In this document: positions 19,073-27,555 of the stretch, in pieces
How positions within the stretch are numbered: the stretch's first letter is position 1
Layout of the letters: every line of letters starts with the position of its first letter
Assembly (NCBI RefSeq): GCF_001652915.1
Contig: NZ_BBQI01000015.1
Span: 1 to 54,089 of the forward strand
DNA: 54,089 bases
DNA from: Cupriavidus sp. D384
GTDB lineage: Bacteria; Pseudomonadota; Gammaproteobacteria; Burkholderiales; Burkholderiaceae
Direction of reading: 5' to 3'
Position numbers and translations under genes: made by a program
Notes under the pieces: model-generated
Seen by the model: only the letters and a program-made list of their open reading frames with translations
Database searches by the model: none
What the model was told of the DNA's origin: nothing

Positions 19073-20974
19073 ATGACCGCACCGCACGAGACGATGAGCT
19101 TCCAGGCGGAAGTGAAGCAGTTGCTGCACCTGATGATCCACTCGCTGTACAGCAACAAGGAAATCTTCCTGCGCGAGCTGGTATCGAACGCCTCGGACGC
19201 CACCGACAAGCTGCGCTTCGAGGCAATCGCGAATCCGGCCCTGCTCGAGAACGACGCCGACCTGGCGATCCGCATCGAAGCCGACCCCGCCGCACGCACG
19301 CTGAAGATCACCGACAACGGCATCGGCATGAGCCGCGACGAGGCGATCCGCAACCTGGGCACCATCGCCCGTTCGGGTACCAAGGAATTCTTCCAGCAAC
19401 TGTCGGGCGACCAGCAGAAGGACGCCGCGCTGATCGGCCAGTTCGGCGTGGGCTTCTACTCGGCCTTTATCGTCGCCGACAAGGTCACCGTGGAAACGCG
19501 CCGCGCGGGCGTTGCCGCCAGCGAGGCCGTGCGCTGGGAAAGTGCCGGCGATGGCGAATTTACGATTGATGCGATCGATCGCGCCGAGCGCGGCACCACG
19601 ATCACGCTGCACCTGCGCGAAGGCGAGGACGATTTCCTGTCGTCGTACCGCCTGCAACACATCATCCGCAAGTACTCGGACCATATCTCGCTGCCGATCC
19701 GCATGCCCAAGGAAGAGTGGGATGCCGAAGCCCAGCAGCAGAAGCTGACCGGCGAGTGGGAAAGCGTGAACCAGGCCAGCGCGCTGTGGACCCGCAACAA
19801 GTCCGATATCACCGACGAGCAATACCAGGCGTTCTACCAGCACATTGCGCACGATCACGATGCGCCGCTGGCCTGGACGCACAACCGCGTGGAAGGCCGC
19901 AGCGAATACACCCAGCTGCTGTATATCCCGGCGCGGGCGCCGTTCGACCTGTGGGACCGCAACCGCAAGGCCGGCCTGAAGCTGTACGTGAAGCGCGTGT
20001 TCATCATGGACGACGCCGACCAGCTGCTGCCGTCGTACCTGCGCTGGGTCAAGGGCGTGGTGGATTCGGCCGACCTGCCGCTGAACGTGTCGCGCGAACT
20101 GCTGCAGGAAAGCCGCGACGTGAAGGCCATCCGCGAAGGCTGCACCAAGCGCGTGCTGTCGATGCTGGAAGCGCTGGCCGACAGCGAGGACGAAGCCGAT
20201 CGCGCCAAGTACAAGACGTTCTGGGAGCAGTTCGGCCAGGTGCTCAAGGAAGGCATGGGCGAGGACCAGGCCAACGCCGAGCGCATCGCCAAGCTGCTGC
20301 GCTTTGCCTCGACGCAGAACGATACGGCCGAGCAGTCGGTGTCGCTGGGCGACTACGTGGGCCGCATGAAGGAAGGACAGGACAAGATCTACTACGTCAC
20401 GGCCGATACGTGGGCCGCGGCCAAGTCGAGCCCGCATCTGGAAGTGTTCCGCAAGAAGGGCATCGAAGTGGTGCTGCTGACCGAGCGCGTGGACGAATGG
20501 ATGCTGTCGTACCTGCACGAGTTCGATGGCAAGGAACTGGTGTCCGTGGCCCGTGGCGACCTGGACCTGGGTGCCCTGGCCGACGAAGCCGAGAAGGCCG
20601 AGCAGGAGAAGGCGTCGGCCGAATGGAAGGACGTGGTGGAGCGCGCCAAGGCCGTGCTTGAGGGCCAGGCCAAGGACGTGCGCGTGACGCTGCGACTGAC
20701 CGATTCGGCATCATGCCTGGTGTCCGATGACGGCGACATGAGCGGCTACCTGCAACGCCTGCTCAAGCAGGCCGGCCAGAAGGCGCCCGACGCGCAGCCG
20801 ATCCTGGAACTGAACCCCGAGCACGCGCTGGTGAAGAAGCTGCGCGACCTGCCCGACGGCGACGGCTTCAATGACCGCGTGCGCGTGCTGTTCGATCAGG
20901 CCCTGCTGGCCGAGGGCGGCATGCTCGACGATGCGGCGGCCTATGTGCAGCGGGTGAACCGCCTGCTGGCCTGA
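19073..20974 (+). CDS. htpG: Molecular chaperone HtpG (bacterial Hsp90)
   Basis: Cytosolic ATP-dependent chaperone of 633 residues that remodels client proteins with DnaK. The GHKL nucleotide site is clear: [28 protein letters not shown] and [17 protein letters not shown]. The middle domain has [20 protein letters not shown] with the catalytic-loop Arg, and [21 protein letters not shown]. The C-terminal dimerisation domain ends at NRLLA. Start chosen at ATG 19073 because aagaggag lies 6-8 bases before it; an upstream TTG adds ten residues. Regulated probably by RpoH (promoter at 18973). Confidence 0.97.
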   Translation: MTAPHETMSFQAEVKQLLHLMIHSLYSNKEIFLRELVSNASDATDKLRFEAIANPALLENDADLAIRIEADPAARTLKITDNGIGMSRDEAIRNLGTIARSGTKEFFQQLSGDQQKDAALIGQFGVGFYSAFIVADKVTVETRRAGVAASEAVRWESAGDGEFTIDAIDRAERGTTITLHLREGEDDFLSSYRLQHIIRKYSDHISLPIRMPKEEWDAEAQQQKLTGEWESVNQASALWTRNKSDITDEQYQAFYQHIAHDHDAPLAWTHNRVEGRSEYTQLLYIPARAPFDLWDRNRKAGLKLYVKRVFIMDDADQLLPSYLRWVKGVVDSADLPLNVSRELLQESRDVKAIREGCTKRVLSMLEALADSEDEADRAKYKTFWEQFGQVLKEGMGEDQANAERIAKLLRFASTQNDTAEQSVSLGDYVGRMKEGQDKIYYVTADTWAAAKSSPHLEVFRKKGIEVVLLTERVDEWMLSYLHEFDGKELVSVARGDLDLGALADEAEKAEQEKASAEWKDVVERAKAVLEGQAKDVRVTLRLTDSASCLVSDDGDMSGYLQRLLKQAGQKAPDAQPILELNPEHALVKKLRDLPDGDGFNDRVRVLFDQALLAEGGMLDDAAAYVQRVNRLLA

Positions 20975-21020
20975 TCCATCGCTGCTGCAGTTTGAAGCGC
21001 TTGCCCTCTCCCCCGGCTCC

Positions 21021-21042
21021 TCTCCCGCAGGCGGGAGAGGGG
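21021..21042. repeat. Inverted repeat (gggagagggg family), left border of tandem array
   Basis: Arms ctctcccgc and gcgggagag around ag, followed directly by the first tandem-repeat unit (agcaaacc). The arm plus agcaa flank also appears at positions 1-17 and, inverted, at 51675. Confidence 0.65.
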
Positions 21043-21250
21043 AGCAAACCACCGTGAGCATTTGAGGATGCCCCCTGGTGTTCACATCCCACCGGGGGAG
21101 CAAACCACCGTGAGCATTGGGGGATGCCCCTGGTGTTCACATCCCACCGGGGGAGCAAACCACCGTGAGCATTGGGGGATGCCCCCTGGTGTTCACATCC
21201 CACTGGGGGAGCAAACCACCGTGAGCATTGGGGGATGCCCCTGGTGTTCT
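21043..21250. repeat. Tandem repeat, 55/56-bp unit, about 3.7 copies
   Basis: Units start at 21043, 21099, 21154 and 21210, each with agcaaaccaccgtgagcat. Periods are 56, 55 and 56 because a run of four or five Cs varies. The last copy breaks off at ggtgttc where the right inverted repeat begins. Copies are nearly identical apart from tttgagg versus tggggg and accggggg versus actggggg, implying recent expansion or gene conversion. There are no unique spacers, so this is not CRISPR. Confidence 0.9.
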
Positions 21251-21289
21251 CCCCTCTCCCGCGCGCGGGAGAGGGGCGGGGGAGAGGGC
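21251..21289. repeat. Inverted repeat (gggagagggg family), right border of tandem array
   Basis: Arms cccctctcccgcg and cgcgggagagggg meet directly, followed by cgggggagagggcggg. It mirrors the left border copy, so the tandem units sit inside a REP-like bracket. Confidence 0.65.
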
Positions 21290-21316
21290 GGGCCGCTCCA
21301 TGTCTCACCACGCTGA

Positions 21317-21814
21317 ATGATGACCACCAAACGCTGCTTCCCACCGGTTGTCGACCCGCACACCCGCGTGCTGGTGCTCGGCAGCCTGCCGGGCGAAGTG
21401 TCCCTGGCCCAGGCGCAGTACTACGCCCACAAGCAAAACCGCTTCTGGCACCTCATGAGCGATGTGCTGGACGTGGATCTCGTCGGGCTGGACTACGACA
21501 GCCGCCTGGCGACGCTGCGCAGGCACCGCGTGGGCCTGTGGGATGTCGTGGCCGAAGCGCGCCGCGAAGGCAGTCTCGACAGCAGCATCCGCGATCACCA
21601 GGGTAACGACCTGATTGGCCTGATCGCCACGTTGCCGCAGTTGCGGGCCATTGCCTTCAACGGCGGCACGGCGGCAAAGATCGGCGAAAAGGCGCTGGCC
21701 GGGCATTGCGATCCGCATGCCATCGTTAAACTGCCATCCAGCAGCCCGGCCTACACACTGGCCTATGCCGAAAAGCTGATCGCGTGGCAGGCGCTGTGCG
21801 AGTGGCTGGCGTAG
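21317..21814 (+). CDS. DNA-deoxyinosine glycosylase (uracil-DNA glycosylase superfamily, family 6)
   Basis: Base-excision repair enzyme of 165 residues that removes hypoxanthine from deaminated adenine. VLVLGSLPGEVSLAQAQYYA followed by HKQNRFWHLM matches the HDG signature: the GSLPG loop, then the QNRFW segment after a catalytic region. LPSSSPAYTL corresponds to the C-terminal SSSPA motif that replaces the HPSPLS loop of classical UDGs. Start is the double ATG at 21317; no strong ribosome site, and the gene follows the repeat array. It reads convergently into the SRPBCC-GST gene, whose stop is only 13 bases away. Confidence 0.85.
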   Translation: MMTTKRCFPPVVDPHTRVLVLGSLPGEVSLAQAQYYAHKQNRFWHLMSDVLDVDLVGLDYDSRLATLRRHRVGLWDVVAEARREGSLDSSIRDHQGNDLIGLIATLPQLRAIAFNGGTAAKIGEKALAGHCDPHAIVKLPSSSPAYTLAYAEKLIAWQALCEWLA

Positions 21815-21826
21815 GCCATCAACCCG

Positions 21827-22912
21827 TCAATCAAACTTCGGCTGCGTCGCCGCATAGCTGGGCCGCGCCCGCATGACCGCGTGACCGCGCCGGATATTCG
21901 GACGTGTTTCCAGCAGTGCCTGGCTTTCCGGGAACATTCCCAGATACTCGACAATCGGCGCGAAGAACAGGTCTGCCATCGACAGCGTATTGCCCACCAG
22001 GAAGTCCCGGCCACCGTACGCCTGCTCCAGGGCATCCAGCTGCCTGGCCATTTCCGGCGCGGCGGCGTCGATGGTCTGCCGGTCGGGCTGGCCGTTCTCG
22101 CCTTTCGGGAACACATACTGCAGCACGTAGCGACGCACCATCGTGTCGTAGGCATGGCAGTTGATCAGGCTGATCCATTGCTCGCAGCGTGCGCGGGCCG
22201 TGGGGCCAGTCTGCGGAATCAGGTTGGTGCCACCGAAGACTTCGTTGATGTAGCTCAGGATGGCGCGCGTTTCATAGAACTCGATCGGGCCGTCGGCAAA
22301 AGCCGGAATACGGCCGAACGGATTGTGGGCCAGCAATGCCTCGTCGCGCGGCGTGACCGGATCCAGCTGGTAGCGCAGCCCTTTCTCTTCCAGCGCAAGG
22401 CGCACGGTACGTACATAGGTGCTGCGGGGGTTGCCGTAGACGGTCAGCGTGCCGGCGCTGCCCTCGGGGTCCAGGTAATCGACAAGGTTGTTGAACACCG
22501 ACTGCCAGCCAGCGACATGCGAGTCGCGCATCGCCGCATCGGGGAAGCCGCTGTGCCGCATATGCATGTGGGTGCCGCCGTCCTTGTCGGTCAGGGTTAC
22601 CTCGATCAGCGTGCGCATGCCGGCCGGCAGTTCGGCGCCGCCTTCCCATTCCCACGTGTAGGCCAGGAAATTGGCCCGGTCGAGCGTCTGGTACTCGCCG
22701 TTGACGATGTGCTTCTCGCCATCGCGGGCACCGATCACCAGCCGGTACGCGCCGCCCACGCGGGCATCGGCACGCGCTTCCAGCACGCTCATGCCACGCG
22801 GGCAATGCCAGGTGGCCAGCGCGGCCTGGTCGGTAAAGGCATCGAACACGCGCTCGCGCGGCGCGCGGATCTGACGGGTCATTTCCAGATGAAAGGTCGC
22901 GGCTTCGCTCAT
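21827..22912 (-). CDS. Fusion protein: SRPBCC (AHSA1-type) domain plus glutathione S-transferase
   Basis: A single 361-codon frame with two complete domains. Residues 1-148 form an AHSA1/START-like ligand-binding fold: RQIRAPRERVFDAFTDQAALATWHCPRG at the start (shown as its opening), GTHMHMRHSGFPD, and the family C-terminal helix GWQSVFNNLVDYL. From about 154 a GST follows: VYGNPRSTYVRTVRLALEEKG, FGRIPAFADG, ETRAILSYI and VGNTLSMADLFFAPIVEYL. The join has only about five residues, and both domains end at their normal boundaries. The first codon overlaps the ArsR gene stop by four bases, so the pair is an ArsR-controlled operon. Function is unknown; detoxification of a hydrophobic electrophile is a reasonable guess. 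Confidence 0.88.
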   Translation of the reverse strand: MSEAATFHLEMTRQIRAPRERVFDAFTDQAALATWHCPRGMSVLEARADARVGGAYRLVIGARDGEKHIVNGEYQTLDRANFLAYTWEWEGGAELPAGMRTLIEVTLTDKDGGTHMHMRHSGFPDAAMRDSHVAGWQSVFNNLVDYLDPEGSAGTLTVYGNPRSTYVRTVRLALEEKGLRYQLDPVTPRDEALLAHNPFGRIPAFADGPIEFYETRAILSYINEVFGGTNLIPQTGPTARARCEQWISLINCHAYDTMVRRYVLQYVFPKGENGQPDRQTIDAAAPEMARQLDALEQAYGGRDFLVGNTLSMADLFFAPIVEYLGMFPESQALLETRPNIRRGHAVMRARPSYAATQPKFD

Positions 22913-23274
22913 GACTTGTTCCCCTGCTTCGATGTGACATCGGTGTCGGATTGCGCCTGCTCGACAAAGGCCACCAGCCTGTCGAGATTGTCTTCCCAGT
23001 GCCGCCGGTAGGTCTCCAGCCAGCCATGCGCATCGCGCAGCGCGCCGGGCCGCAGATGGCAGATGCGCCAGCGCGCATTGACCTCGCGCTCGATCAGCCC
23101 GGCATCGGCCAGCACGCGCAGATGCCGCGAAATGGCCGGCGCCGACATGTCGAACGGCCGCGCCAGCTCGCTGACCGGCGCCTCGCCTTCCGAAAGCCGC
23201 GCCAGAATCGCGCGCCGCGTAGGGTCGGCCAGCGCGGCGAAGACGGATGAAAGTGGATCGGTGACATTGGGCAT
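22909..23274 (-). CDS. ArsR-family winged-helix repressor
   Basis: Regulator of 121 residues. The domain covers about 8-90: SVFAALADPTRRAILARLSEG, then LARPFDMSAPAISRHLRVL (recognition helix) and AGLIEREVNARWRICHLRP (wing). No ELCVCDL metal site or clustered Cys is visible, so it is the non-metal ArsR type commonly paired with SRPBCC proteins, which suits the downstream fusion gene. ATG at 23274 lies only five bases from a perfect inverted repeat, so binding there would block initiation and give autorepression. Confidence 0.9.
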   Translation of the reverse strand: MPNVTDPLSSVFAALADPTRRAILARLSEGEAPVSELARPFDMSAPAISRHLRVLADAGLIEREVNARWRICHLRPGALRDAHGWLETYRRHWEDNLDRLVAFVEQAQSDTDVTSKQGNKS

Positions 23275-23279
23275 GTGGT

Positions 23280-23301
23280 CATTTAACGCATTGGTTAAAT
23301 G
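23280..23301. promoter_or_regulatory. Inverted repeat, probable ArsR-regulator operator
   Basis: Perfect 8-bp arms cattTAAC and gttaaatg separated by gcattg, AT-rich in a G+C-rich setting, ending five bases upstream of the regulator start codon. Size and symmetry suit an ArsR dimer. Confidence 0.6.
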
Positions 23302-23422
23302 AAGATCAAGGGGTGTTACAACTGGGCAGACAGGAAAGGGAGGGAAGGGGCGGAACGCGTCCGGCCGGAAGTGGGGCCCGGCCGGGACGTGGGGCTCTCG
23401 GAGAGAGAAAGTGAGCGGCCGC

Positions 23423-23938
23423 TCAGGCCGTCGTATTGACGATGTTGCCGGTGCTGGTGCCCGTGGATTCCTGGTAGGCCTCCGACAGCTTGGCCATGGC
23501 TTCGGACAGCGAGGCCTGGGTGGCGGTCACGCCGGCTTGCAGCGTCGCGACCGTACTGGCCTTGGTCTGGTCGTCGGTCGGGGCGGCCTGGGCGGCTTGC
23601 ATCTGGGCCATCTGGGCGGCCAGTTGCTTCTGCAGCGCTTCGATCTGCTGCTTCAGGGCCTTGATGACGGCGGATTCGCTGTTGTCGCTGCTGCCGCTGT
23701 CGGCGCCAGCGGCCCCGCCAGCCTTGCCAGCGCCGCGGGGGGCGGCGATGCGGTTGCCGGCGTTGGCCGACGAGGTGGAGCCTGACGCCGAAGCGCCTTC
23801 GGCGGAACTGCTGCTGGCCTGGCCGTCGGCGGTCTGCGCGGTGGTGTCTTCAGTGGTTTGCGTGAAGCGGCGGGTGTTGGTGACCGTCGCGTCACTGGCC
23901 ACCAGGACCTGGGGTGTAACGCTGCTGATGGATGTCAT
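23423..23938 (-). CDS. Hypothetical coiled-coil protein (FlxA-like)
   Basis: Protein of 171 residues rich in Ala, Ser, Thr and Gln. Residues 1-85 are low complexity (SSSSAEGASASGSTSSAN and similar). A heptad-like helix follows, IKALKQQIEALQKQLAAQMA, then another amphipathic helix and a Thr-rich tail. Short coiled-coil proteins of this composition are often annotated FlxA-like, but no flagellar gene is near. No signal peptide or membrane segment. Start MTSISSVTPQ at 23938 is preferred over a codon ten residues upstream because the latter segment is basic and atypical. Function unknown. Confidence 0.7.
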   Translation of the reverse strand: MTSISSVTPQVLVASDATVTNTRRFTQTTEDTTAQTADGQASSSSAEGASASGSTSSANAGNRIAAPRGAGKAGGAAGADSGSSDNSESAVIKALKQQIEALQKQLAAQMAQMQAAQAAPTDDQTKASTVATLQAGVTATQASLSEAMAKLSEAYQESTGTSTGNIVNTTA

Positions 23939-24084
23939 TGTTGGAGTCCGATCGAAGAGAGAGCCCACATCCTTCTTCGGCCATTCGTCGTGAAAACTTT
24001 AGCGGTGCGGGCGCGGTCTGATCGGCATCTGTCACAATCGCGGCTGTCCGGCTTTCGGACGCCCCCGCACCTTACTGGATCCTC

Positions 24085-24858
24085 ATGTTGTCTTCCCTTG
24101 GTCTCGGCGGTATTGGCGGCATCGGCCTGCATGTCATCGTGGCGATCTTCTTTGCCGTGCATGCCGTTCGCACCCACCAGAACATGTACTGGCTGCTGTT
24201 GCTGTTCCTCTTCCCGGGGCTAGGCAGCGTCGTCTATTTCTTTGCGATCTACCTGCCGGGCCTGCGCCAGACGCGCGGCGCGCAGGTGGCGAAGCGCGCC
24301 ATCAACCAGATCGTGGACCCGGGCCGGGCCGTGCGCGAGGCACGTCAGGCGTTCGATCGCGCCCCGACCGTCGACCATCGCATGCGCCTGGGGGCTGCGC
24401 TGCTGGACGCCGGCAATCCGGCCGAGGCGCTGGAGCACTACGAAGCCGCGGCCAATGGCCCGTTTGCCTCGGACCCGGCGTTGCTGGAGGGGCTGGCCCG
24501 TGCGCAACTGGCGACGGGCCGTCATGCCGAAGCGCAGGCCACGCTGGAAAAGCTGTTCGCGGGCAATCCCCGTGCGCGTGACCAGTCCGATCCGTCGCTG
24601 CTCTATGCCCGGGCGCTGTCTGCGCAGGATGCGCCCGGCACGCGCGACGCCTTCGAGCGGGCGCTGACCAATGCCAGCGACGTGGCCGCGCGCTGCCTGT
24701 TTGCCGACTGGCTGGCGAAGCAGCCCGATGCGGCCGACCGCGAACGCGCGAAGTCGCTGTATTCTGAAATCGTTCATGACGCGCGCCACTGGCCGCGTCA
24801 TGCCCGCGAACACAATCGCGAATGGCTGCAGCGCGCGCAAACCGCGCTGGGCCAATGA
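24085..24858 (+). CDS. Membrane-anchored TPR-repeat protein
   Basis: Protein of 257 residues. Two hydrophobic N-terminal segments (about 13-30 and 36-56, with FLFPGLGSVVYFFAIYLPGL) resemble the PLD-nuclease N-terminal type membrane hairpin. From about 90 onward come helical TPR-like repeats: RLGAALLDAGNPAEALEHYE, EGLARAQLATGRHAEAQATL and a final WLAKQPDAADRERA unit. This layout suits a scaffold at the inner membrane with the repeats in the cytosol. The stop overlaps the next gene's start (ATGA), so it is coexpressed with a methyltransferase-like protein. Specific partner unknown. Confidence 0.8.
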   Translation: MLSSLGLGGIGGIGLHVIVAIFFAVHAVRTHQNMYWLLLLFLFPGLGSVVYFFAIYLPGLRQTRGAQVAKRAINQIVDPGRAVREARQAFDRAPTVDHRMRLGAALLDAGNPAEALEHYEAAANGPFASDPALLEGLARAQLATGRHAEAQATLEKLFAGNPRARDQSDPSLLYARALSAQDAPGTRDAFERALTNASDVAARCLFADWLAKQPDAADRERAKSLYSEIVHDARHWPRHAREHNREWLQRAQTALGQ

Positions 24859-25769
24859 TCCGCGCCCTGGGCGCAATTCTTTCTTCCATGACGCTTCTGA
24901 AACGCAAATCGATCGAGGCGGTGGCCTCGCGCCGCCCCGCACGCGGCAACCGTGAGTCCTCGCGCAAGAACCTTTCGAAAGACGCCGACGAAAAACGCAT
25001 GAAGCCGCGCTTTGCGCCCGTGACGTTTTCCGAGATGGATGGCGTGCGCTACCTGCATTTCGGCACCGAGTGGGTGCAGGGCGCCATGCGCCTGCGCAAG
25101 CCCGAAGCCATCGAGCTGGAGTATGCGCAGCAGATGATGGCCTGGCTGCTGTTCCTGTCGCCGTCGTCGACCGATTTCCACGTGACGCAGCTGGGCCTGG
25201 GCGCCGCGGCGCTGACCAAGTTCTGTCATCGTCATTTCGCCAAGGCAAAGGTGACGGCTGTGGAACTGAATCCCGCGGTGATCGTGGCGGGCCGCAGCAT
25301 GTTTGGCCTGCGTGAGGATGATGCCCGGCTGACGGTACGCGAGCAGGACGCCTGGGATTACGTGATGGATGGCGCCAGCACGGCGGCCGTGGATGCGCTG
25401 CAGGTGGATCTGTACGACGCCACGGCGCGTGGCCCGGTGCTGGACACCACGGCGTTCTATCGGGCCTGCCGCCGCGTGCTGAAGGCGCCCGGCGTGATGA
25501 CCATCAACCTGTTCGGCGACCACGACAGCTTCCCGAAGAACATCGAGCGGATCTGCGATGCCTTCGACAATCGCGTGCTGGTGTTCCCGGAAGTGCATGA
25601 CGGCAACATCATTGCCCTGGCGTTCAACGGCCCGGCGATCGATGTGTCGTGGCAAACGCTGGAGGCAAGGGCGGCGGTGATCGAGGATTCGACCAAACTG
25701 CCCGCGAAGGACTGGGTCAGGAAACTGCGCGCGGCCAATGCGCGGCAGGAAGAACGGCTGGTGATCTGA
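24855..25769 (+). CDS. Spermidine-synthase-like methyltransferase-fold protein
   Basis: Protein of 304 residues with a Rossmann-type core: FHVTQLGLGAAALTKFCHRHF (nucleotide loop, truncated glycine motif), VTAVELNPAVIVAGRSMFGL (acidic ribose contact) and VDALQVDLYDATARGP in the catalytic-loop position of spermidine synthases. The first 45 residues are basic (LLKRKSIEAVASRRPARG). Whether it transfers aminopropyl or methyl groups is unclear; many such proteins are not true SpeE. I use ATG at 24855, overlapping the TPR gene stop; MTLLKRKS at 24888 is an alternative. It ends before a strong hairpin at 25775. Confidence 0.8.
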   Translation: MIRALGAILSSMTLLKRKSIEAVASRRPARGNRESSRKNLSKDADEKRMKPRFAPVTFSEMDGVRYLHFGTEWVQGAMRLRKPEAIELEYAQQMMAWLLFLSPSSTDFHVTQLGLGAAALTKFCHRHFAKAKVTAVELNPAVIVAGRSMFGLREDDARLTVREQDAWDYVMDGASTAAVDALQVDLYDATARGPVLDTTAFYRACRRVLKAPGVMTINLFGDHDSFPKNIERICDAFDNRVLVFPEVHDGNIIALAFNGPAIDVSWQTLEARAAVIEDSTKLPAKDWVRKLRAANARQEERLVI

Positions 25770-25774
25770 GGGGA

Positions 25775-25809
25775 GTCTCCGCTCTCCCGCGTTGTGGGAG
25801 AACGGAGAC
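25775..25809. terminator. Long hairpin between convergent genes
   Basis: Arms gtctccg-c-tctccc and gggaga-a-cggagac give 13 pairs with one C/A mismatch and loop gcgttgt. No T-run. Position between convergent stops suggests a shared transcript end; the ctctcccgc core also resembles the gggagagggg repeat family. Confidence 0.5.
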
Positions 25810-25832
25810 AGCCGGCGGCGATGCTGGCCGCT

Positions 25833-27419
25833 TTACTCCTTGTGGAAGAACTGCGCCAGCGACCATTCGTCGGTGCGCGCCTCGTACTTCAGGCCCTTGC
25901 GCATCGCCCACATCGCCAGCTGGCTGTGCGACGGGATGATGGCGTGGTCATCCAGCGCGAACTTCGCGGCCGTGCGGGCGTTCTGCTCGCGGTCCTTGTC
26001 GCTCGACACGGTTGTCAGCGATTTCTCGATCAGCTGATCCAGCTTCGGATTGCTGTACTTGCCCCAGTTCCACGTGCCATAGCCGGTCTTCGGGTTTGGC
26101 GTGCCGGTGATCGAGCGTAGCGCCACGTCGGCGGCGGCCGAGCCCCAGCCCAGCATTTCGAAGGCGAAGTCGCCCTGGCGGGCGCGCGTGAAGTAGGCGG
26201 CCACGGGCAACGTTTCGACCTTGGTCTGGATGCCGATGCGCGTCAGCATGCCGGCCGTGGCCTGTGCCACCTGGGCGTCGTTCAGGTAGCGGTTGTTCGT
26301 GGCATGCAGCGTCAGCGCGAACCCATCGGGATAGCCAGCCTGGGCCAGCAGCTTCCTGGCGCCTTCCGGATCGTAGGCGTCGGGCCTGGTGCCCGGATGG
26401 CCGAAGATTTGCGGCGACACGATCGACGATGCTGGTACGGCCAGGCCTTCCATGATGCGGCTGACGATGGCGTCGCGGTTCAGCGCCTTGCTGATCGCGG
26501 CACGCACGCGGACATCCTTGAACGGATTCTTGCCCAGTGGCTTGCCGGCCTTGTCGGTCACGAAAGGCGGATTGTCGCGCGATTGGTCCATCTGCCAGAA
26601 GATGGTGCGCCACGACGTGGTCTGCTCGATCTTGAACTTCGGATTCTGCTTGAGTTTTGCCACATCGGCGGCCGGGATGCTCTCGATCACGTCGACATCG
26701 CCGGCCAGCAGGGCGGCGGTGCGCGCGCCGTTATCGGTCAGGATACGGAAGATGGCGCGGTCGAATTCGGGCTTCGGGCCCCAGTAGTCGGGGTTGCGCT
26801 GCATCACGATTTCCTGGCCCCGCGCGAAGCGCACGAACTTGTAGGGGCCGGTGCCGATCATGGCCTTGCCCGAGTCGAAATCGGCCTGGTTCAGGTCCGC
26901 GGCGACCTTCTTCGGCATGATCGGCACGCTGTTCAGGTCGTTGGCCAGGTTGGCGTAGTTCGGCACGTTCATGGTCAGGCGCACGGTCAGGGCGTCGGGC
27001 GTGTCGATGCGGGCGATGGGCTTGGTGTAGCTGGTGAACGAGCCCGGTGCATTGGTCAGCTTCTCGGGCCGTTCCAGCGATGCCTTGACGTCCTCGCTCG
27101 TGAACGGCGTGCCGTCGTGCCATTTCACGTTGGGGCGCAGCTTGATTTCCCAGGTGATGGCGTTGACCGGCTTCCAGGACAGCGCCAGGCCCGGGATGTA
27201 GCGGGCGTTCTTGTCCATGAACACCAGCGACTCGAAGATATGGAGCGCGATGGCGTTGTTGGGGCCGGCGTTGTTCCAGTGCGGGTCCATCGAGGTCACA
27301 TCGGCGGCCAGGCCGATGCGCAGGTCTTCCGCATGAGCGGCGTGGACGGGAATCAGCGTCAGCGCGGCGGCGCTCAGCGCAATCGAAACGGATGCTTGCA
27401 GCAGCGTGCGGCGGATCAT
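25833..27419 (-). CDS. Peptide/nickel-type ABC transporter substrate-binding protein (family 5)
   Basis: Periplasmic receptor of 528 residues, usual for DppA/OppA proteins. Signal peptide ends about residue 30 (VHAAHA before EDLRIG). The family signature follows: SMDPHWNNAGPNNAIALHIFESL, then LSWKPVNAITWEIKLRPNVKWHDGTPF (in part), GTGPYKFVRF and RNPDYWG. KDVRVRAAISKALNRDAIV is the lobe-II signature. No permease genes are adjacent, so it is an orphan receptor or uses a shared permease. Ligand could be a dipeptide, opine or glutathione; not readable here. Confidence 0.9.
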   Translation of the reverse strand: MIRRTLLQASVSIALSAAALTLIPVHAAHAEDLRIGLAADVTSMDPHWNNAGPNNAIALHIFESLVFMDKNARYIPGLALSWKPVNAITWEIKLRPNVKWHDGTPFTSEDVKASLERPEKLTNAPGSFTSYTKPIARIDTPDALTVRLTMNVPNYANLANDLNSVPIMPKKVAADLNQADFDSGKAMIGTGPYKFVRFARGQEIVMQRNPDYWGPKPEFDRAIFRILTDNGARTAALLAGDVDVIESIPAADVAKLKQNPKFKIEQTTSWRTIFWQMDQSRDNPPFVTDKAGKPLGKNPFKDVRVRAAISKALNRDAIVSRIMEGLAVPASSIVSPQIFGHPGTRPDAYDPEGARKLLAQAGYPDGFALTLHATNNRYLNDAQVAQATAGMLTRIGIQTKVETLPVAAYFTRARQGDFAFEMLGWGSAAADVALRSITGTPNPKTGYGTWNWGKYSNPKLDQLIEKSLTTVSSDKDREQNARTAAKFALDDHAIIPSHSQLAMWAMRKGLKYEARTDEWSLAQFFHKE

Positions 27420-27520
27420 GAGTGGGCTCCTCGTACGGTGTTGGCCGCTATTGTGCCGTCAAATGTACTTCCATGTCCGATACAACCGCGATGGCTGCGG
27501 GATGGCCGCGGCACGGATGC

Positions 27521-27548
27521 CTGACGGGGCAGGGTGGCCCGGTACAAT
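27521..27548 (+). promoter_or_regulatory. Promoter placing transcription start at the trmB-like start codon
   Basis: CTGACG at 27521-27526, 16-base spacer, TACAAT at 27543-27548. The expected first base falls at about 27555-27556, the A of the ATG, so the message may be leaderless. No Shine-Dalgarno is present. Confidence 0.45.
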
Positions 27549-27555
27549 CGCGCCC

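Larger units (their letters stand above)
20975..21316. other. Repeat-filled intergenic region between htpG and deoxyinosine glycosylase gene
   Basis: Contains two inverted repeats of the gggagagggg family and, between them, a 3.7-copy tandem repeat (separate entries). Both strands stay open across the repeats and encode repetitive peptides rich in Gly, Pro, His and Trp, but these have no ribosome sites or family features. Confidence 0.7.

Noticed and set aside
21043..21250. CRISPR array
   Set aside because: Units are contiguous without unique spacers and no cas genes are present.
20868..21344. Frames across the tandem repeat coding for repeated Gly/Pro/Trp/His peptides on both strands
   Set aside because: Open only because the repeat lacks stops; no ribosome site, and unit length alternates 55/56 so the frame is not preserved between units.
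27406..27555. 50-codon upstream extension of the TrmB-like protein
   Set aside because: It overlaps the promoter region and lacks similarity to methyltransferase N-termini.
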